Assembly: GCF_016862895.1 (NCBI RefSeq)
Contig: NZ_BONV01000037.1
Coordinates: 62,001 to 126,000 of the forward strand
Direction of reading: 5' to 3'
Source of the DNA: Planotetraspora kaengkrachanensis
Lineage (GTDB): Bacteria > Actinomycetota > Actinomycetes > Streptosporangiales > Streptosporangiaceae
DNA: 64,000 bases
Shown: one piece after another, positions 17,434 to 26,009 of the stretch
How the letters are laid out: every line of letters starts with the position of its first letter
Position numbering within the stretch: the first letter of the stretch is position 1
Position numbers and translations under genes: made by a program
The notes under the pieces: model-generated
What the model was told of the DNA's origin: nothing
Databases searched by the model: none
What the model saw: only the letters and a program-made list of their open reading frames with translations

Positions 17434-18945
17434 CTAGAAGCCGCACAAGTCGTCGAGGCTCTTGGCCGCGTCCTTGTTGGACGTGGGCGTCGAGTGCGCC
17501 TTGGGCTTGTCCTTCGTCTTGGTCGGGTCGGGGGTCGCGCCCGAGGTCGCGTCGGCGGCGACGGTCTCCGTGTCCGCCATCGAATCCTTGATCGCCTGAG
17601 TGGTGAGGGTGCGGATCTTCTTCCAGTCCGGATCGCCGGTGTAGATCAGCGGGGGGACGAACTGGAGGCTGGTGATCTTGGCGGCCTTCACCTTCAGGCC
17701 GAGGGGGACCAGGTGCTCCAGCAGGTCGCGCGGGATGTCGGTGCGGAACATGTGCCGCGCGGCCGCGGCGATCTTGGTGAAGTTGGCGAGGAAGGTGGCC
17801 GGAGTGATCTGCTGCGCCATCGCCCCGATCACGCAGCGCTGGCGGGCCATCCGGGAGTAGTCGTCGCTGTCAACGCGGGACCGGCCGTACCAGAGCACCT
17901 GCTCGCCGTCGAGCTGCCGGTAGCCCGCCTTGATCGTGCCCGCCGTGCCGTAGTGCCCGCCCCACTTGATGTCGCGCTCGACCCGGATCTTCAGGCCGCC
18001 GACGGCGTCGATCAGCGCCGCGAAGCCGAACATGTCGACGATCGCGTAGTAGTCGATGTGCAGTCCGAGCGTGTAGCCGATCGCGTCGCGCAGCGCCTGG
18101 GCGCCGCGGTTCTTCCCGCCCATGATCTGGGGGTTGTTGTCCGCGTAGTACCAGACCGAGTTGAGCAGGCCCTGGCCCTCGGCGTCGAACCCGTTGGGGA
18201 ACTGCTTGTGCAGCGGGCTCGACGGGGGGAAGCGCACGTACTGCAGGTTGCGCGGGAGGCTGATCAAAACGGTGTTGCCGCTGGCGATGTCGACGCTCGC
18301 CACGGTCATGGAGTCGGTCCTTACGCCGATCCTGTTGCCCGCCGCGTCACCGCCGAGCAGCAGGAAGTTCACCCGCTTGCGCCCGTTCCACGGGTCCTCG
18401 GCCCGGACGGGCGAGGCGGTCACGCCTGATGAGCCGACATCGGGCGCGGTGACGGCGTCGAGAAGGTCGTTCGCGGTCTTGACCGTGCTGGCGGTGAAGC
18501 CGAACGGGGCCATCACCGCGATGCACAGGACGCCGACCATGATGCCCGCCACGACCTGGCCGCCCCGGGGAAGACGACTGGGACGAAGCGCCATGAACGA
18601 GAACAGGATCAGCGCGAACCAGGCGAGCGCGCACACCGCCGCGCCGACCATGATGGCGTTGAGGGTGCTGTTCCTGACCACGACGCCCGCGTTCTGGGTG
18701 AGCTGCAGGCCGAAGACCACGAGGCCGGCGAGCGCGGCGCCGAAGACGGCGAGCAGGACGAACCCCGTCTTCCGCTTGCCCGCTCTCAGATGCGCCGCCC
18801 CGGGGATCACCGCGGACAGAGCCGTCCACCCGATCAGGGATCCGGTCGTCACCGGGCGGACGAAGCGCGGTCCTCCGCCGGTGGGACGTGGTCCCTGCTC
18901 GCCTCCGGTCTTGTCAGCCGTCCCCCGTGAGGCCTGACTCACCAC
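17434..18945 (-). CDS. LytR-CpsA-Psr (LCP) family envelope protein
   Basis: LCP enzymes transfer polyprenyl-phosphate-linked glycopolymers such as teichoic acid or arabinogalactan to peptidoglycan at the outer membrane face. The 503-aa protein has four hydrophobic segments in the first 150 residues (more than the single segment of most LCPs), then an LCP domain. The domain shows [22 protein letters not shown]-type signature, [10 protein letters not shown], and the arginine-rich [17 protein letters not shown] that contacts the pyrophosphate. The C-terminus is low-complexity Thr/Lys/Pro. I use the GTG at 18945, preceded by GGGAGGGG; a second GTG directly follows. Family is firm; the exact glycopolymer is unknown. 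Confidence 0.92.
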   Translation of the reverse strand: MVSQASRGTADKTGGEQGPRPTGGGPRFVRPVTTGSLIGWTALSAVIPGAAHLRAGKRKTGFVLLAVFGAALAGLVVFGLQLTQNAGVVVRNSTLNAIMVGAAVCALAWFALILFSFMALRPSRLPRGGQVVAGIMVGVLCIAVMAPFGFTASTVKTANDLLDAVTAPDVGSSGVTASPVRAEDPWNGRKRVNFLLLGGDAAGNRIGVRTDSMTVASVDIASGNTVLISLPRNLQYVRFPPSSPLHKQFPNGFDAEGQGLLNSVWYYADNNPQIMGGKNRGAQALRDAIGYTLGLHIDYYAIVDMFGFAALIDAVGGLKIRVERDIKWGGHYGTAGTIKAGYRQLDGEQVLWYGRSRVDSDDYSRMARQRCVIGAMAQQITPATFLANFTKIAAAARHMFRTDIPRDLLEHLVPLGLKVKAAKITSLQFVPPLIYTGDPDWKKIRTLTTQAIKDSMADTETVAADATSGATPDPTKTKDKPKAHSTPTSNKDAAKSLDDLCGF

Positions 18946-19259
18946 TGGCTCCCCTCCCGTAAAAGCTTGGCACGGGATTGTAGCCATAAATTCGGACAAG
19001 TCCGGCGTTATTCTTCATTCCTCTCGATAGTTATCGAAAAGAAGCCGTTTCCTGTGTTTCAGCAAGAAGCCGACGACGCCTGGGTCTTCGGCCGGGCTGT
19101 CCGCCGACACCCCGCCCAAGTGCGGTGAATGTACGCCAAATGTCACTGTTTTCTCACCCGTCACGGATGTAGCGGTAACCGGGCACAATGCGTAATCGTC
19201 CGAGGTGATCTCTGCGATGTTCCGGAATCGCCGGGCTCGTCTGCCCTAGCGTTTTTCGT
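18946..19259. other. Divergent intergenic region, LCP / LysR
   Basis: This 314-bp gap has no plausible gene. It contains a perfect 14-bp palindrome TCGATAGTTATCGA at 19024-19037 and a -10-like TAGCGT at 19247-19252, seven bases before the LysR ATG, suggesting a leaderless LysR transcript. The palindrome is a candidate regulator site, but its owner is unknown. Confidence 0.55.
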
Positions 19260-20129
19260 ATGAATCTGCAGCAGCTCCGTTATGTGGTCGCCACCGCGGA
19301 GCACCGCACCATGACCGATGCCGCAAGATCGCTTTACATCGCGCAGCCCGCTCTTTCCCGGGCGATTCGGGACCTCGAGCGGGAGCTCGGAATGACGCTC
19401 TTCGCGCGCTCGGGCAGGGGTGTGGTGGTGACGGCGCAGGGCCGCCGCGTCGTCAAGCTCGCGCGTGAGGCGCTCGACGCCGTCCATGAGATCGAGGCGC
19501 TGGCGACGAACACCCCGTCGTCGGGCTCGGAACTCCGGGTCGCCTCGACCCCCAGCCTGGAGCCCGGCCTCGCCGGTCGCCTGCTCCCCGCGTACGTGGC
19601 CGAGCATCCGGACGTCCGGGTGCACATCGTGCGATGCGAGGGGCGCGACGCCGTGGTGAGCGCCGTGCGCGAGCAGCGCGCCGATCTCGGCCTGACCGAT
19701 CTCCCGGTGCCGACCGACCTCGTCAGCCATCCGGTCGAACGCCAGGAGATCGTGCTGATCTCGCCGCCCGGCGCCGACCTGCCCGACCCGGTCCCGCTGA
19801 CCCGGTTGAACGGACTTCGGCTGGTCCTGCCGGCGCCGGGAAGCCCCCGGCGGCGGGAGTTCGACCACATCTTCGCGACCTACGGCGTCCGCCCCATCCC
19901 CGCGGTGGAGTCGGACGAGCGCGGCGGCTGGCTGCGCGCGGTCCGGGACGGCAAGGCGTCCCTGTTGTGGTACCGCGGCATGGCGGACCAGGCGGCCCGG
20001 ACGGGGCTGGTGGTCCGATCCCTCGATCCCCAGCTCAAGAAGATCATCGCCGTGGTCCACGTCCGCAAGCGGCTGACCGCGGTGGCGCAGGACTTCCTGA
20101 CCATGGCCGAGGGCGGTTCGGCCGCCTGA
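19260..20129 (+). CDS. LysR-family transcriptional regulator
   Basis: The 289-aa regulator begins MNLQQLRYVVATAEHRTMTD with the winged helix-turn-helix ARSLYIAQPALSRAIRDLER, the most conserved LysR segment. A two-lobed effector-binding domain follows (SGSELRVASTPSLEPGLAG, then the LxDLPVPTD stretch). The start lies seven bases after TAGCGT, which fits a leaderless transcript. LysR genes often control a divergent neighbour, here the LCP gene 314 bp away, but nothing in the sequence proves this. The effector is unknown. Confidence 0.93.
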   Translation: MNLQQLRYVVATAEHRTMTDAARSLYIAQPALSRAIRDLERELGMTLFARSGRGVVVTAQGRRVVKLAREALDAVHEIEALATNTPSSGSELRVASTPSLEPGLAGRLLPAYVAEHPDVRVHIVRCEGRDAVVSAVREQRADLGLTDLPVPTDLVSHPVERQEIVLISPPGADLPDPVPLTRLNGLRLVLPAPGSPRRREFDHIFATYGVRPIPAVESDERGGWLRAVRDGKASLLWYRGMADQAARTGLVVRSLDPQLKKIIAVVHVRKRLTAVAQDFLTMAEGGSAA

Positions 20130-20196
20130 TCGGCGGGCGCAGTGTTGGACCGTTCCACCATCGGGCTCGCGGTCGGCGCCGAGTAGTGTGGCCACG

Positions 20197-21042
20197 ATGT
20201 CTAATCCCTCTGCTCTGCGTCTTCGGGGCCGCACGTTCGGGCCGGGCGACTTCGCCGTCATGGCCGTCGTCAACCGGACGCCCGATTCCTTCTATGACAA
20301 GGGCGCGACGTTCGGCTTCACGGCCGCTGTGGACGCGGCCACGCGGCTGATCGACGAGGGGGCCGACATCGTCGACATCGGCGGGGTGAAGGCCGGCCCC
20401 GGCGACGTGGTCGGCCCGGCGGAGGAGATCGACCGGGTCGCCGGTGTGGTCGCGGCCGTCCGAGCCCGCCATCCCGACGTGATCATCAGCGTCGACACCT
20501 GGCGGTCCGAGGTGGCCAAGGTGGTCGCGGACGCCGGCGCCGACCTGTTGAACGACACCTGGGGCGGGGTGGACCCCGGGCTGGCCGAGGTCGCGGGCGC
20601 GTACGGCGTCGGGCTGGTGTGCGCCCACGCGGGGCGGGTGGAGCCGCGGACCCGGCCGCACCGGATCGGCTACGCCGACGTGGTGGCCGACGTCATCGGC
20701 TACACCACGGCCCTGGCCGAGCGGGCGGTCTCCGTGGGAGTCCGCCGGGACGCGGTGCTCATCGACCCGGCCCACGACTTCGGCAAGAACACCTGGCACT
20801 CGCTCGAGGTCTCCCGGCGGCTGGGAGAACTGGTCGCAACGGGCTGGCCGGTGCTGGTGGCCGTGTCCAACAAGGACTTCGTCGGGGAGGCCCTCGGCGG
20901 GTTGCCCGTCGAGCGGCGGCACGAGGGGACGCTGGCGACCCTCGCGGTCTCGGCCGTGCAGGGAGCACGGGTCTTCCGCGTCCACGACGCCGCCGGCGCC
21001 CGCGCCGCACTCGCCGCGGTGGAGCGGCTCAGGGACGCGTGA
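20197..21042 (+). CDS. folP2: Dihydropteroate synthase paralogue, FolP2 type
   Basis: TIM-barrel protein of the dihydropteroate synthase family, 281 aa. It reads VNRTPDSFYDKGATF, DIGGVKAGPG, SVDTWRSEVA, LLNDTWGG, GLVCAHAGR and LIDPAHDFGKNTWHS. These variants follow Mycobacterium tuberculosis FolP2 (Rv1207) and not the catalytic FolP1, where the corresponding signatures are DPGGES-like and HMRG. FolP2 is not a demonstrated DHPS, so the enzymatic role should be treated as open. In mycobacteria folP2 lies beside gpgS; here gpgS is at 32767, 11.7 kb away. TAGTGT at 20184-20189 sits seven bases before the ATG, suggesting a leaderless transcript. Confidence 0.88.
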   Translation: MSNPSALRLRGRTFGPGDFAVMAVVNRTPDSFYDKGATFGFTAAVDAATRLIDEGADIVDIGGVKAGPGDVVGPAEEIDRVAGVVAAVRARHPDVIISVDTWRSEVAKVVADAGADLLNDTWGGVDPGLAEVAGAYGVGLVCAHAGRVEPRTRPHRIGYADVVADVIGYTTALAERAVSVGVRRDAVLIDPAHDFGKNTWHSLEVSRRLGELVATGWPVLVAVSNKDFVGEALGGLPVERRHEGTLATLAVSAVQGARVFRVHDAAGARAALAAVERLRDA

Positions 21043-21056
21043 GGCAGGCCCGCTCG

Positions 21057-21096
21057 CCGGCGGTGCGTCAGGACGCCTCCCGGCGGTGCGTCAGGA
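21057..21096. repeat. Direct repeat of 17 bp in the convergent folP2/decarboxylase junction
   Basis: CCGGCGGTGCGTCAGGA occurs at 21057-21073 and again at 21080-21096, a 23-bp period. The second copy overlaps the last codons and stop of the decarboxylase gene. Confidence 0.8.
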
Positions 21097-22524
21097 GTAC
21101 ATGACCGACAGGAAGCGGACCAGGACCGCCTCGCGGGTCGCGGCAGGCAGCGCGTCGAGGACCGCGTTCACCACGGCCATCTCCGGCTGCGCGGCGTCGC
21201 CGGAACCCGACCCCCGCAGGTCGACGCCGACGGACGCGGCGAGCTCGGCGAACGTCGCATCGTCGAGGGCGTCGAGGTCGAGCCCGGCGATCAGCTCGGG
21301 AAGACCGTCGGGGACCACGGCCGGGCCCCTTGCCCGCGCGGCCCCGGCCGCGGCGGCGATCACCTCGAGCAGGGCGTCCACGCCGGCGAGGGTGACCCCG
21401 GTGACGGTGATGTGGAGATTGGCGGGGATCCCCGCGTACGACAGTTGCGGTTGCAGGAACCAGCCGAGTCGCCTGGCCTCGTCGGCGACCACGAAGACGT
21501 CGACCTCGTCCGAGCCCGCGATCGCGACCAGCGACGACTCCGGCTCGCCCAGCACGCGCAGGCCCGGGATCGCCGCCACGCCCTTGACGAGCCGGCGGGT
21601 CGCCTCCAGGGTCGTACGGCCCAGCTCCCGATAGCCCTCGGCCCCGAGGGCCTGAAGCGTCCCCCACGCGCCGCCGAGCGGACCGGCCGACCGGGAGCTC
21701 TGCACGGTCGCGTTGATGATCGTGTACCCCGGCCACGCCGCAGAGGCGAAGTACGCCTTCCTCCGCAGCGCGGCGTCCCGGAACAGCAGCACCGAGGCGC
21801 CCTTGGGCGCGTAGCCGAACTTGTGCAGGTCGCACGAGATCGACGTCACGCCGGGGACGCTCAGGTCGAACGGCGGCACGGCGGCTCCCGCCTCCCGGAG
21901 CCAGGGGAGCAGCCAGCCGCCCACACAGGCGTCCACGTGGCACAGCACCCCCTTCGCCGAGGCCAGGGCGGCGACCTCCTCGACCGGGTCGATCACGCCC
22001 TGGGGGTAGGACGGCGCCGACGCCACCACCAGCACGGTCCTGGCGGTGAGGGCCGCCTCGACCGCCGCGGGGGAGACCGTGAAGGTGACCGGGTCCACCG
22101 GTACGGGCACCACGTCCAGGCCGAGGTAGTGGGCCGCCTTGTGGAACGCGGGATGGGCGGTGACCGGCAGGACGATCTCCCCGCCGCCCGGGCCGTGGTC
22201 GCGGGCGGCCTTCACCGCCAGCATGATCGACTCGGTGCCGCCGCTCGTGAAGATCCCGGGGGCGCCCGGCCGTCCGAGGAGTTCGGCGACCGCGCCGACG
22301 ACCTGCTTCTCGATCGCCACCATGCTGGGGAACGCCGTCGGGTCGAGCATGTTGACCTCGAGCATCTCGGCGTATGCGCGGTGGGCGGTCTCGTGGACCT
22401 CCGGCCGTCCCGTGTCGTAGACGTACGCCGTCACCTTGCCGCCGCGGACCGGAAGATCGGCGGCCTTCAGTCCGGACAGTTCGGCGAGCAGGTCCTGCGC
22501 GGTCCTGCCGTGCTCGGGAAGCAT
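21091..22524 (-). CDS. PLP-dependent decarboxylase / sphingosine-phosphate-lyase-like enzyme
   Basis: Group II PLP-dependent decarboxylase fold, 477 aa. It shows GIFTSGGTESIMLAVKAARD (cofactor phosphate binding), VLCHVDACVGGWLLPW, and the Schiff-base lysine in SISCDLHKFGYAPKGAS. The HKFG(Y)APKG motif and the ending are closest to sphingosine-1-phosphate lyase-like bacterial proteins rather than glutamate decarboxylases. The substrate is unknown. It is convergent with folP2 and has no pathway partner nearby. Start ATG at 22524 fits normal length. Confidence 0.88.
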   Translation of the reverse strand: MLPEHGRTAQDLLAELSGLKAADLPVRGGKVTAYVYDTGRPEVHETAHRAYAEMLEVNMLDPTAFPSMVAIEKQVVGAVAELLGRPGAPGIFTSGGTESIMLAVKAARDHGPGGGEIVLPVTAHPAFHKAAHYLGLDVVPVPVDPVTFTVSPAAVEAALTARTVLVVASAPSYPQGVIDPVEEVAALASAKGVLCHVDACVGGWLLPWLREAGAAVPPFDLSVPGVTSISCDLHKFGYAPKGASVLLFRDAALRRKAYFASAAWPGYTIINATVQSSRSAGPLGGAWGTLQALGAEGYRELGRTTLEATRRLVKGVAAIPGLRVLGEPESSLVAIAGSDEVDVFVVADEARRLGWFLQPQLSYAGIPANLHITVTGVTLAGVDALLEVIAAAAGAARARGPAVVPDGLPELIAGLDLDALDDATFAELAASVGVDLRGSGSGDAAQPEMAVVNAVLDALPAATREAVLVRFLSVMYS

Positions 22525-22697
22525 GTCGATCTCCTCGCGTCACGAGGATGCTAACGGGAGTGGCCTGACCCGGCGAAGGGCCCGGTTCCTTCGGAGGACT
22601 CCGGTTGGAACCAGTCTGACCTAACTCCTCAAGTGGGGTGCTCTTTATTGCGCTTTGTCGCTATGGTTGCCGCGAACCTCTGACTAGGTGGTGTGCA

Positions 22698-23168
22698 TTG
22701 CGGCACTTCTTCGGGTTGCTGCTGGGTGTCGTCGTGACCGCGGCCGTTCTCCTCGGCGCCGGGTGGGCGTCTCAGGAGGTGATCCGGGGCGCGGCCCTGA
22801 ACCTCGATCCGTCCAGGGACTGGCGCATGCTGACCGCCATCGGAGTGATGGCGCTGGTCGGCCTCCTGGTCGCCCTCGTGCTCGTCACCAGGGTCTCGCC
22901 GCTGGCCGCGTTCGTCCCCTCCCTCGTTTTGCTGGCCTGGACCGTGGTCTACGTCCTCGACGTCACCCGGGCCACCGGGCTCGCCCCGACGGGCTCCTCC
23001 GTCCAGGCGGAGGTCGCGGAGGCCGGCCGGGGCATGCTGGCCCTGCTGTCCACCGGCATTCTGGGCATGCTCGGCGTGGCCCTGTTCGTCCCCGTTCTCA
23101 TGCCGTCACGCTGGGCGGGTCCGGTGCGGGACGATGAGGATGAGTACGAGGAGAACGTCGGCTACTGA
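22698..23168 (+). CDS. Small integral membrane protein, unknown
   Basis: The 156-aa protein has four predicted membrane segments: FFGLLLGVVVTAAVLLGAG, AIGVMALVGLLVALVLVT, PLAAFVPSLVLLAWTVVYVL and ALLSTGILGMLGVALFVPVL, then an acidic cytoplasmic tail DDEDEYEENVGY. The start is a TTG at 22698 (LRHFF...), as no closer ATG or GTG is in frame; AGGTGG lies upstream. Its last 71 bases overlap the 3' end of the convergent ABC ATPase gene, so both frames use the same DNA. Function is unknown. Confidence 0.75.
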   Translation: MRHFFGLLLGVVVTAAVLLGAGWASQEVIRGAALNLDPSRDWRMLTAIGVMALVGLLVALVLVTRVSPLAAFVPSLVLLAWTVVYVLDVTRATGLAPTGSSVQAEVAEAGRGMLALLSTGILGMLGVALFVPVLMPSRWAGPVRDDEDEYEENVGY

Positions 23169-23898
23169 GGTAGAGGTGGGTGACGGCCTCCTCGATCGAG
23201 GCCTCGCCCGGCACGACGGCCCGGAGTCCGGCGACGGTCCCGTCGAAGGCCAGCCGCCCGTGGTCGATGAGCATCACTCTGCGGCACAGTTGCTCGATGT
23301 CGCCCAGGTCGTGGGTGGTGAGCAGGATCGTCGTGCCGTGCTCGGCGTTGAGCCGCCGCAGGAAGTCGCGCACCCCGGCCTTGCTGACCACGTCCAGCCC
23401 GATGGTCGGCTCGTCGAGGACCAGGATCGGCGGGTCGTGGAGCAGCGCCGCGGCGATGTCGCCCCGCATCCGCTGCCCGAGGCTGAGCTGGCGCACCGGA
23501 GTGGCGAGGAAGTCCCCGAGTTCGAGGAGCGAGCACAACTCGTCCAGCCTCCTGCGGAACACCCGGCGATCTACTTTGTAAAGGAGCCGGACCAGTTCGA
23601 AGCTGTCCTTGAGCGGCAGGTCCCACCACAACGTCGTCCGCTGGCCGAACACCACGCCGATCATGCGCGCGAGAGCCATACGGCGGCGTGAGGGGTCCAG
23701 CCCGGCCACCCGCAGCCTGCCGGAGGTGGGCGCGAGGATGCCCGTGAGCATCTTGATCGTCGTTGACTTCCCCGCCCCGTTCGGGCCCAGGCAGCCGACG
23801 AACTCCCCGGCCTCCACGGCGAAGGACAGGTCCCGCACGGCGTGCACGACCGTCCCTCGCACCTTGAACGTCCGCCCTAGGCGGTCGACCTCGATCAT
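23098..23898 (-). CDS. ABC-2 type exporter ATP-binding protein
   Basis: ATPase of an export-type ABC system, 266 aa. Walker A GPNGAGKST, VFGQRTTLWWDLP Q-loop region, signature LSLGQ, Walker B ILVLDEPTIGLD and H-loop TTHD are in order. It is the last gene of a minus-strand operon with two DUF990-type permeases (23899 and 24680), which follow directly upstream with 0-bp and 8-bp junctions. The permeases' family (ABC-2, DUF990) often exports antibiotics or drugs; the cargo here is unknown. The C-terminal 24 codons lie on DNA that also encodes the end of the membrane protein on the plus strand. Confidence 0.92.
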   Translation of the reverse strand: MIEVDRLGRTFKVRGTVVHAVRDLSFAVEAGEFVGCLGPNGAGKSTTIKMLTGILAPTSGRLRVAGLDPSRRRMALARMIGVVFGQRTTLWWDLPLKDSFELVRLLYKVDRRVFRRRLDELCSLLELGDFLATPVRQLSLGQRMRGDIAAALLHDPPILVLDEPTIGLDVVSKAGVRDFLRRLNAEHGTTILLTTHDLGDIEQLCRRVMLIDHGRLAFDGTVAGLRAVVPGEASIEEAVTHLYLSSRRSPRTHPHRPAPDPPSVTA

Positions 23899-24687
23899 CT
23901 AGCTCCCCGTCGATCGGTAGCGGCGGACGCCGGCGCGCCACGCGAGGAACGCGGCGAGCGCGATCGCGGCGGCGGCGGCCGGAGAGAGGAAACGCAGCCA
24001 GTACGGCAGGCCGAACGGGTCGTCCCGGCCGAGCACGTAGAGCCCCGGCTGCCAGTTCACGAACGCCAGCGGCAGCACGTAGGTGACGCCGCGGACGAGT
24101 TCGCCCCCGTAGACGCTGAGGGGGTAATGCGTGAGGGTCGCGCCTCCGTAGGTGAAGGCGTTCGCCACCTCGGGGGCGTCGGTGAGCAGGAACTGGGCCG
24201 CGCCGCCCAGCGCCCAGAGCGCCGTGAAGATCACCGTGCCGGACGCGACCATGACGGGGATCATCCAGCCGCGTTCCAGGGGGACGTCGACGCGGTTCAG
24301 CGCGATGGCGAGGACCGCGGCGGCCTGGATCACCCGGCCGATCCGGTGCGGCACGAACCGCTCGGTCGCGACCTGCACGAACGGGCTCACCGGCCGGATG
24401 AGCATGACGTCGAACGTGCCGGCCCTGATGTGCTGGCTGATCCGGTCGACGTTGCTGAACAGCAGGTCGGCGAGGGCGAAGGAAAGGCCGGCCGTGCCGT
24501 ACAGGAACATGACCTCGCCGAGGTCGAAGCCCCCGAGGCTGGTGGTGTTGGTGAAGATCACCCAGATCACGGCGACGTCGAGGCCGCTGATGACGAAGCC
24601 CCCGACGGTCATGAGCGCGAAGGACACGGGGTACTGGGCGGCGGCGCGGGTCCAGGCCCACACCAGCAGCAGGTACGTCCTAACCAC
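23899..24687 (-). CDS. ABC-2 exporter permease, DUF990 type
   Basis: The 262-aa permease has about six membrane segments, such as FALMTVGGFVISGLDVAVIW and AIGALAAFLAW-like C-terminal segment. The DUF990 signature is seen in SQHIRAGTFDVMLIRPVSPF. Its start ATG at 24687 overlaps the end of the other permease by eight bases, and its stop abuts the ATPase start. It would form a heterodimeric channel with the protein at 24680. Cargo is unknown. Confidence 0.9.
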   Translation of the reverse strand: MVRTYLLLVWAWTRAAAQYPVSFALMTVGGFVISGLDVAVIWVIFTNTTSLGGFDLGEVMFLYGTAGLSFALADLLFSNVDRISQHIRAGTFDVMLIRPVSPFVQVATERFVPHRIGRVIQAAAVLAIALNRVDVPLERGWMIPVMVASGTVIFTALWALGGAAQFLLTDAPEVANAFTYGGATLTHYPLSVYGGELVRGVTYVLPLAFVNWQPGLYVLGRDDPFGLPYWLRFLSPAAAAAIALAAFLAWRAGVRRYRSTGS

Positions 24688-25453
24688 CCTGGATCACCAC
24701 CTTGCGGCGGGCGGCGGCCGTGGCCAGGGCGCCCGCGCCGAGCAGGGCGGCGGCCCAGAACGTCTGGAAGGCGAGGGCGCCGGCGACCGAGGTCTTCCCG
24801 AGGTACACGTCGGCGGGCACCTGGACCATGGCCGCCCAGGGCAGCGACCGCGCGAGCGTGCCCAGCCAGCCGGGGAAGATCACCAGTGGCAGCATGAGGC
24901 CGCTGAAGAACGTGGTCAGGATCGTCGACAGGACGGAGAGCCCGCGGTCGTCGATCACCCAGCAGGTGGCGAGCGCGACCAGGTAGCGCCAGCCGAAGCT
25001 GACGACGACGCCGAGGACGAAGCTGACCATGAACGCGGCCCAGGTGGCCGGGCCCGCGGGGAGCACGATGCCGAACAGCAGGGCGCCGACCAGAGCGGGC
25101 GGGACGCTGCGGGCGACGAAGAGGTAGGCGGCCCGCCCGAGGTCCTCGGAAAGACACCAGAGCTGAAGCGACGCTGGACGCACGAGATCGAGGGCGACGT
25201 CCCCGGTGCGGATCCGCTGGGGGAGGTCCAGCCCTCCGCCGAAGACCTGCATCGGCCCGATGTAGGCCTGGGTGAGGAAGCAGAAGGTGACCGCGTCGAC
25301 GACCTCGTATCCGCCGAGGCCGGGCCGCGCCTGCCAGAGGGCGATCAGGACGTACGCGCGCAGGACGCCGAAGACGGTGTTGGTGAACGCGCCGGCCGCC
25401 GCGGCGGCCCAGTAGGTCGCGTGCCTGCGGAAGCCGTAGCCGATCAGCCGCAC
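24680..25453 (-). CDS. ABC-2 exporter permease, DUF990 type
   Basis: First gene of the exporter operon, a 257-aa permease with about six membrane segments. The cytoplasmic motif RIRTGDVALDLVRPASLQ is the DUF990 hallmark and mirrors the RAGTFDVMLIRPVSP segment of the next gene, so the two are paralogous half-channels. The ATG at 25453 is used. The operon order permease-permease-ATPase is common for actinobacterial DUF990 systems. Confidence 0.9.
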   Translation of the reverse strand: MRLIGYGFRRHATYWAAAAAGAFTNTVFGVLRAYVLIALWQARPGLGGYEVVDAVTFCFLTQAYIGPMQVFGGGLDLPQRIRTGDVALDLVRPASLQLWCLSEDLGRAAYLFVARSVPPALVGALLFGIVLPAGPATWAAFMVSFVLGVVVSFGWRYLVALATCWVIDDRGLSVLSTILTTFFSGLMLPLVIFPGWLGTLARSLPWAAMVQVPADVYLGKTSVAGALAFQTFWAAALLGAGALATAAARRKVVIQGG

Positions 25454-25507
25454 ATAGAGGGTGAAGAGCGGGCACCTCCAAGGCCGGGGGAACGCGATGA
25501 TCCTAAG

Positions 25508-25890
25508 TCAACGGTCGGCCAGGCGATAGACGAAACGCAGCCCCGACCAGACGGCGTCGACGGCGCAGACCTTGTTGTCGACCAGTCCCTGGCCGAGGCC
25601 GTAGGCCCTGACCCTGTCGTCGGACAGGTCGGTCGCGACCCCGCTCGACTTCTTCGGCCAGCACACCCAGAGCCCGCCGTCGCGGGCGAGCGTGTCCAGG
25701 GCCCCCGGGAACCACCGGGCCAGCGCCGCCTCGTCGCGGCAGAACAGCAGGGTCACGTCGTACGGCCCGGGGCCGTCGGCGCCCTCTATGCCCAGGTCCG
25801 GAGGATCGGGCGGGGTTCCGATGAGCCGGACGAGATGCCCGGCTTGATTCCGAGCTTCCTCGTCAGGGGGACTCCGGCATATTCGCTCAT
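25508..25890 (-). pseudogene. DUF3052 family gene with a one-base frameshift
   Basis: From the ATG at 25890 the frame reads MSEYAGVPLTRKLGIKPG, a clear DUF3052 N-terminus. It then diverges from the family. The rest (HLVRLIGTPPDPP to VDNKVCAVDAVWSGLRFVYR, with LWVCWPKKSSGVATDL) continues in the -1 frame and ends at 25508. The switch lies at 25837-25839, in a CCC/GGG run. Restoring one base would give about 127 aa, the normal family length. No slippery heptamer is present, so programmed frameshifting is unlikely. This is either a real null mutation or a sequencing indel. DUF3052 function is unknown. Confidence 0.8.
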
Positions 25891-26009
25891 ATCGGGGGGA
25901 TCCTCGGACTGTGAACGTTACCGCTCTGTAACCACTCTGTAAGGCAGGAGAAACGTACCAACCGGTAGAACGATTGCCTAGCCGGGTATGTCCCTTTTGG
26001 GAGGTTTGC

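Noticed and set aside
25830-25845. Programmed ribosomal frameshift in DUF3052
   Set aside because: No slippery heptamer or downstream pseudoknot is visible; a simple indel explains it.
24152-25942. 596-aa plus-strand frame over the DUF990 permease genes
   Set aside because: Composed of charged, low-complexity residues without motifs; the two minus-strand permeases explain the DNA.
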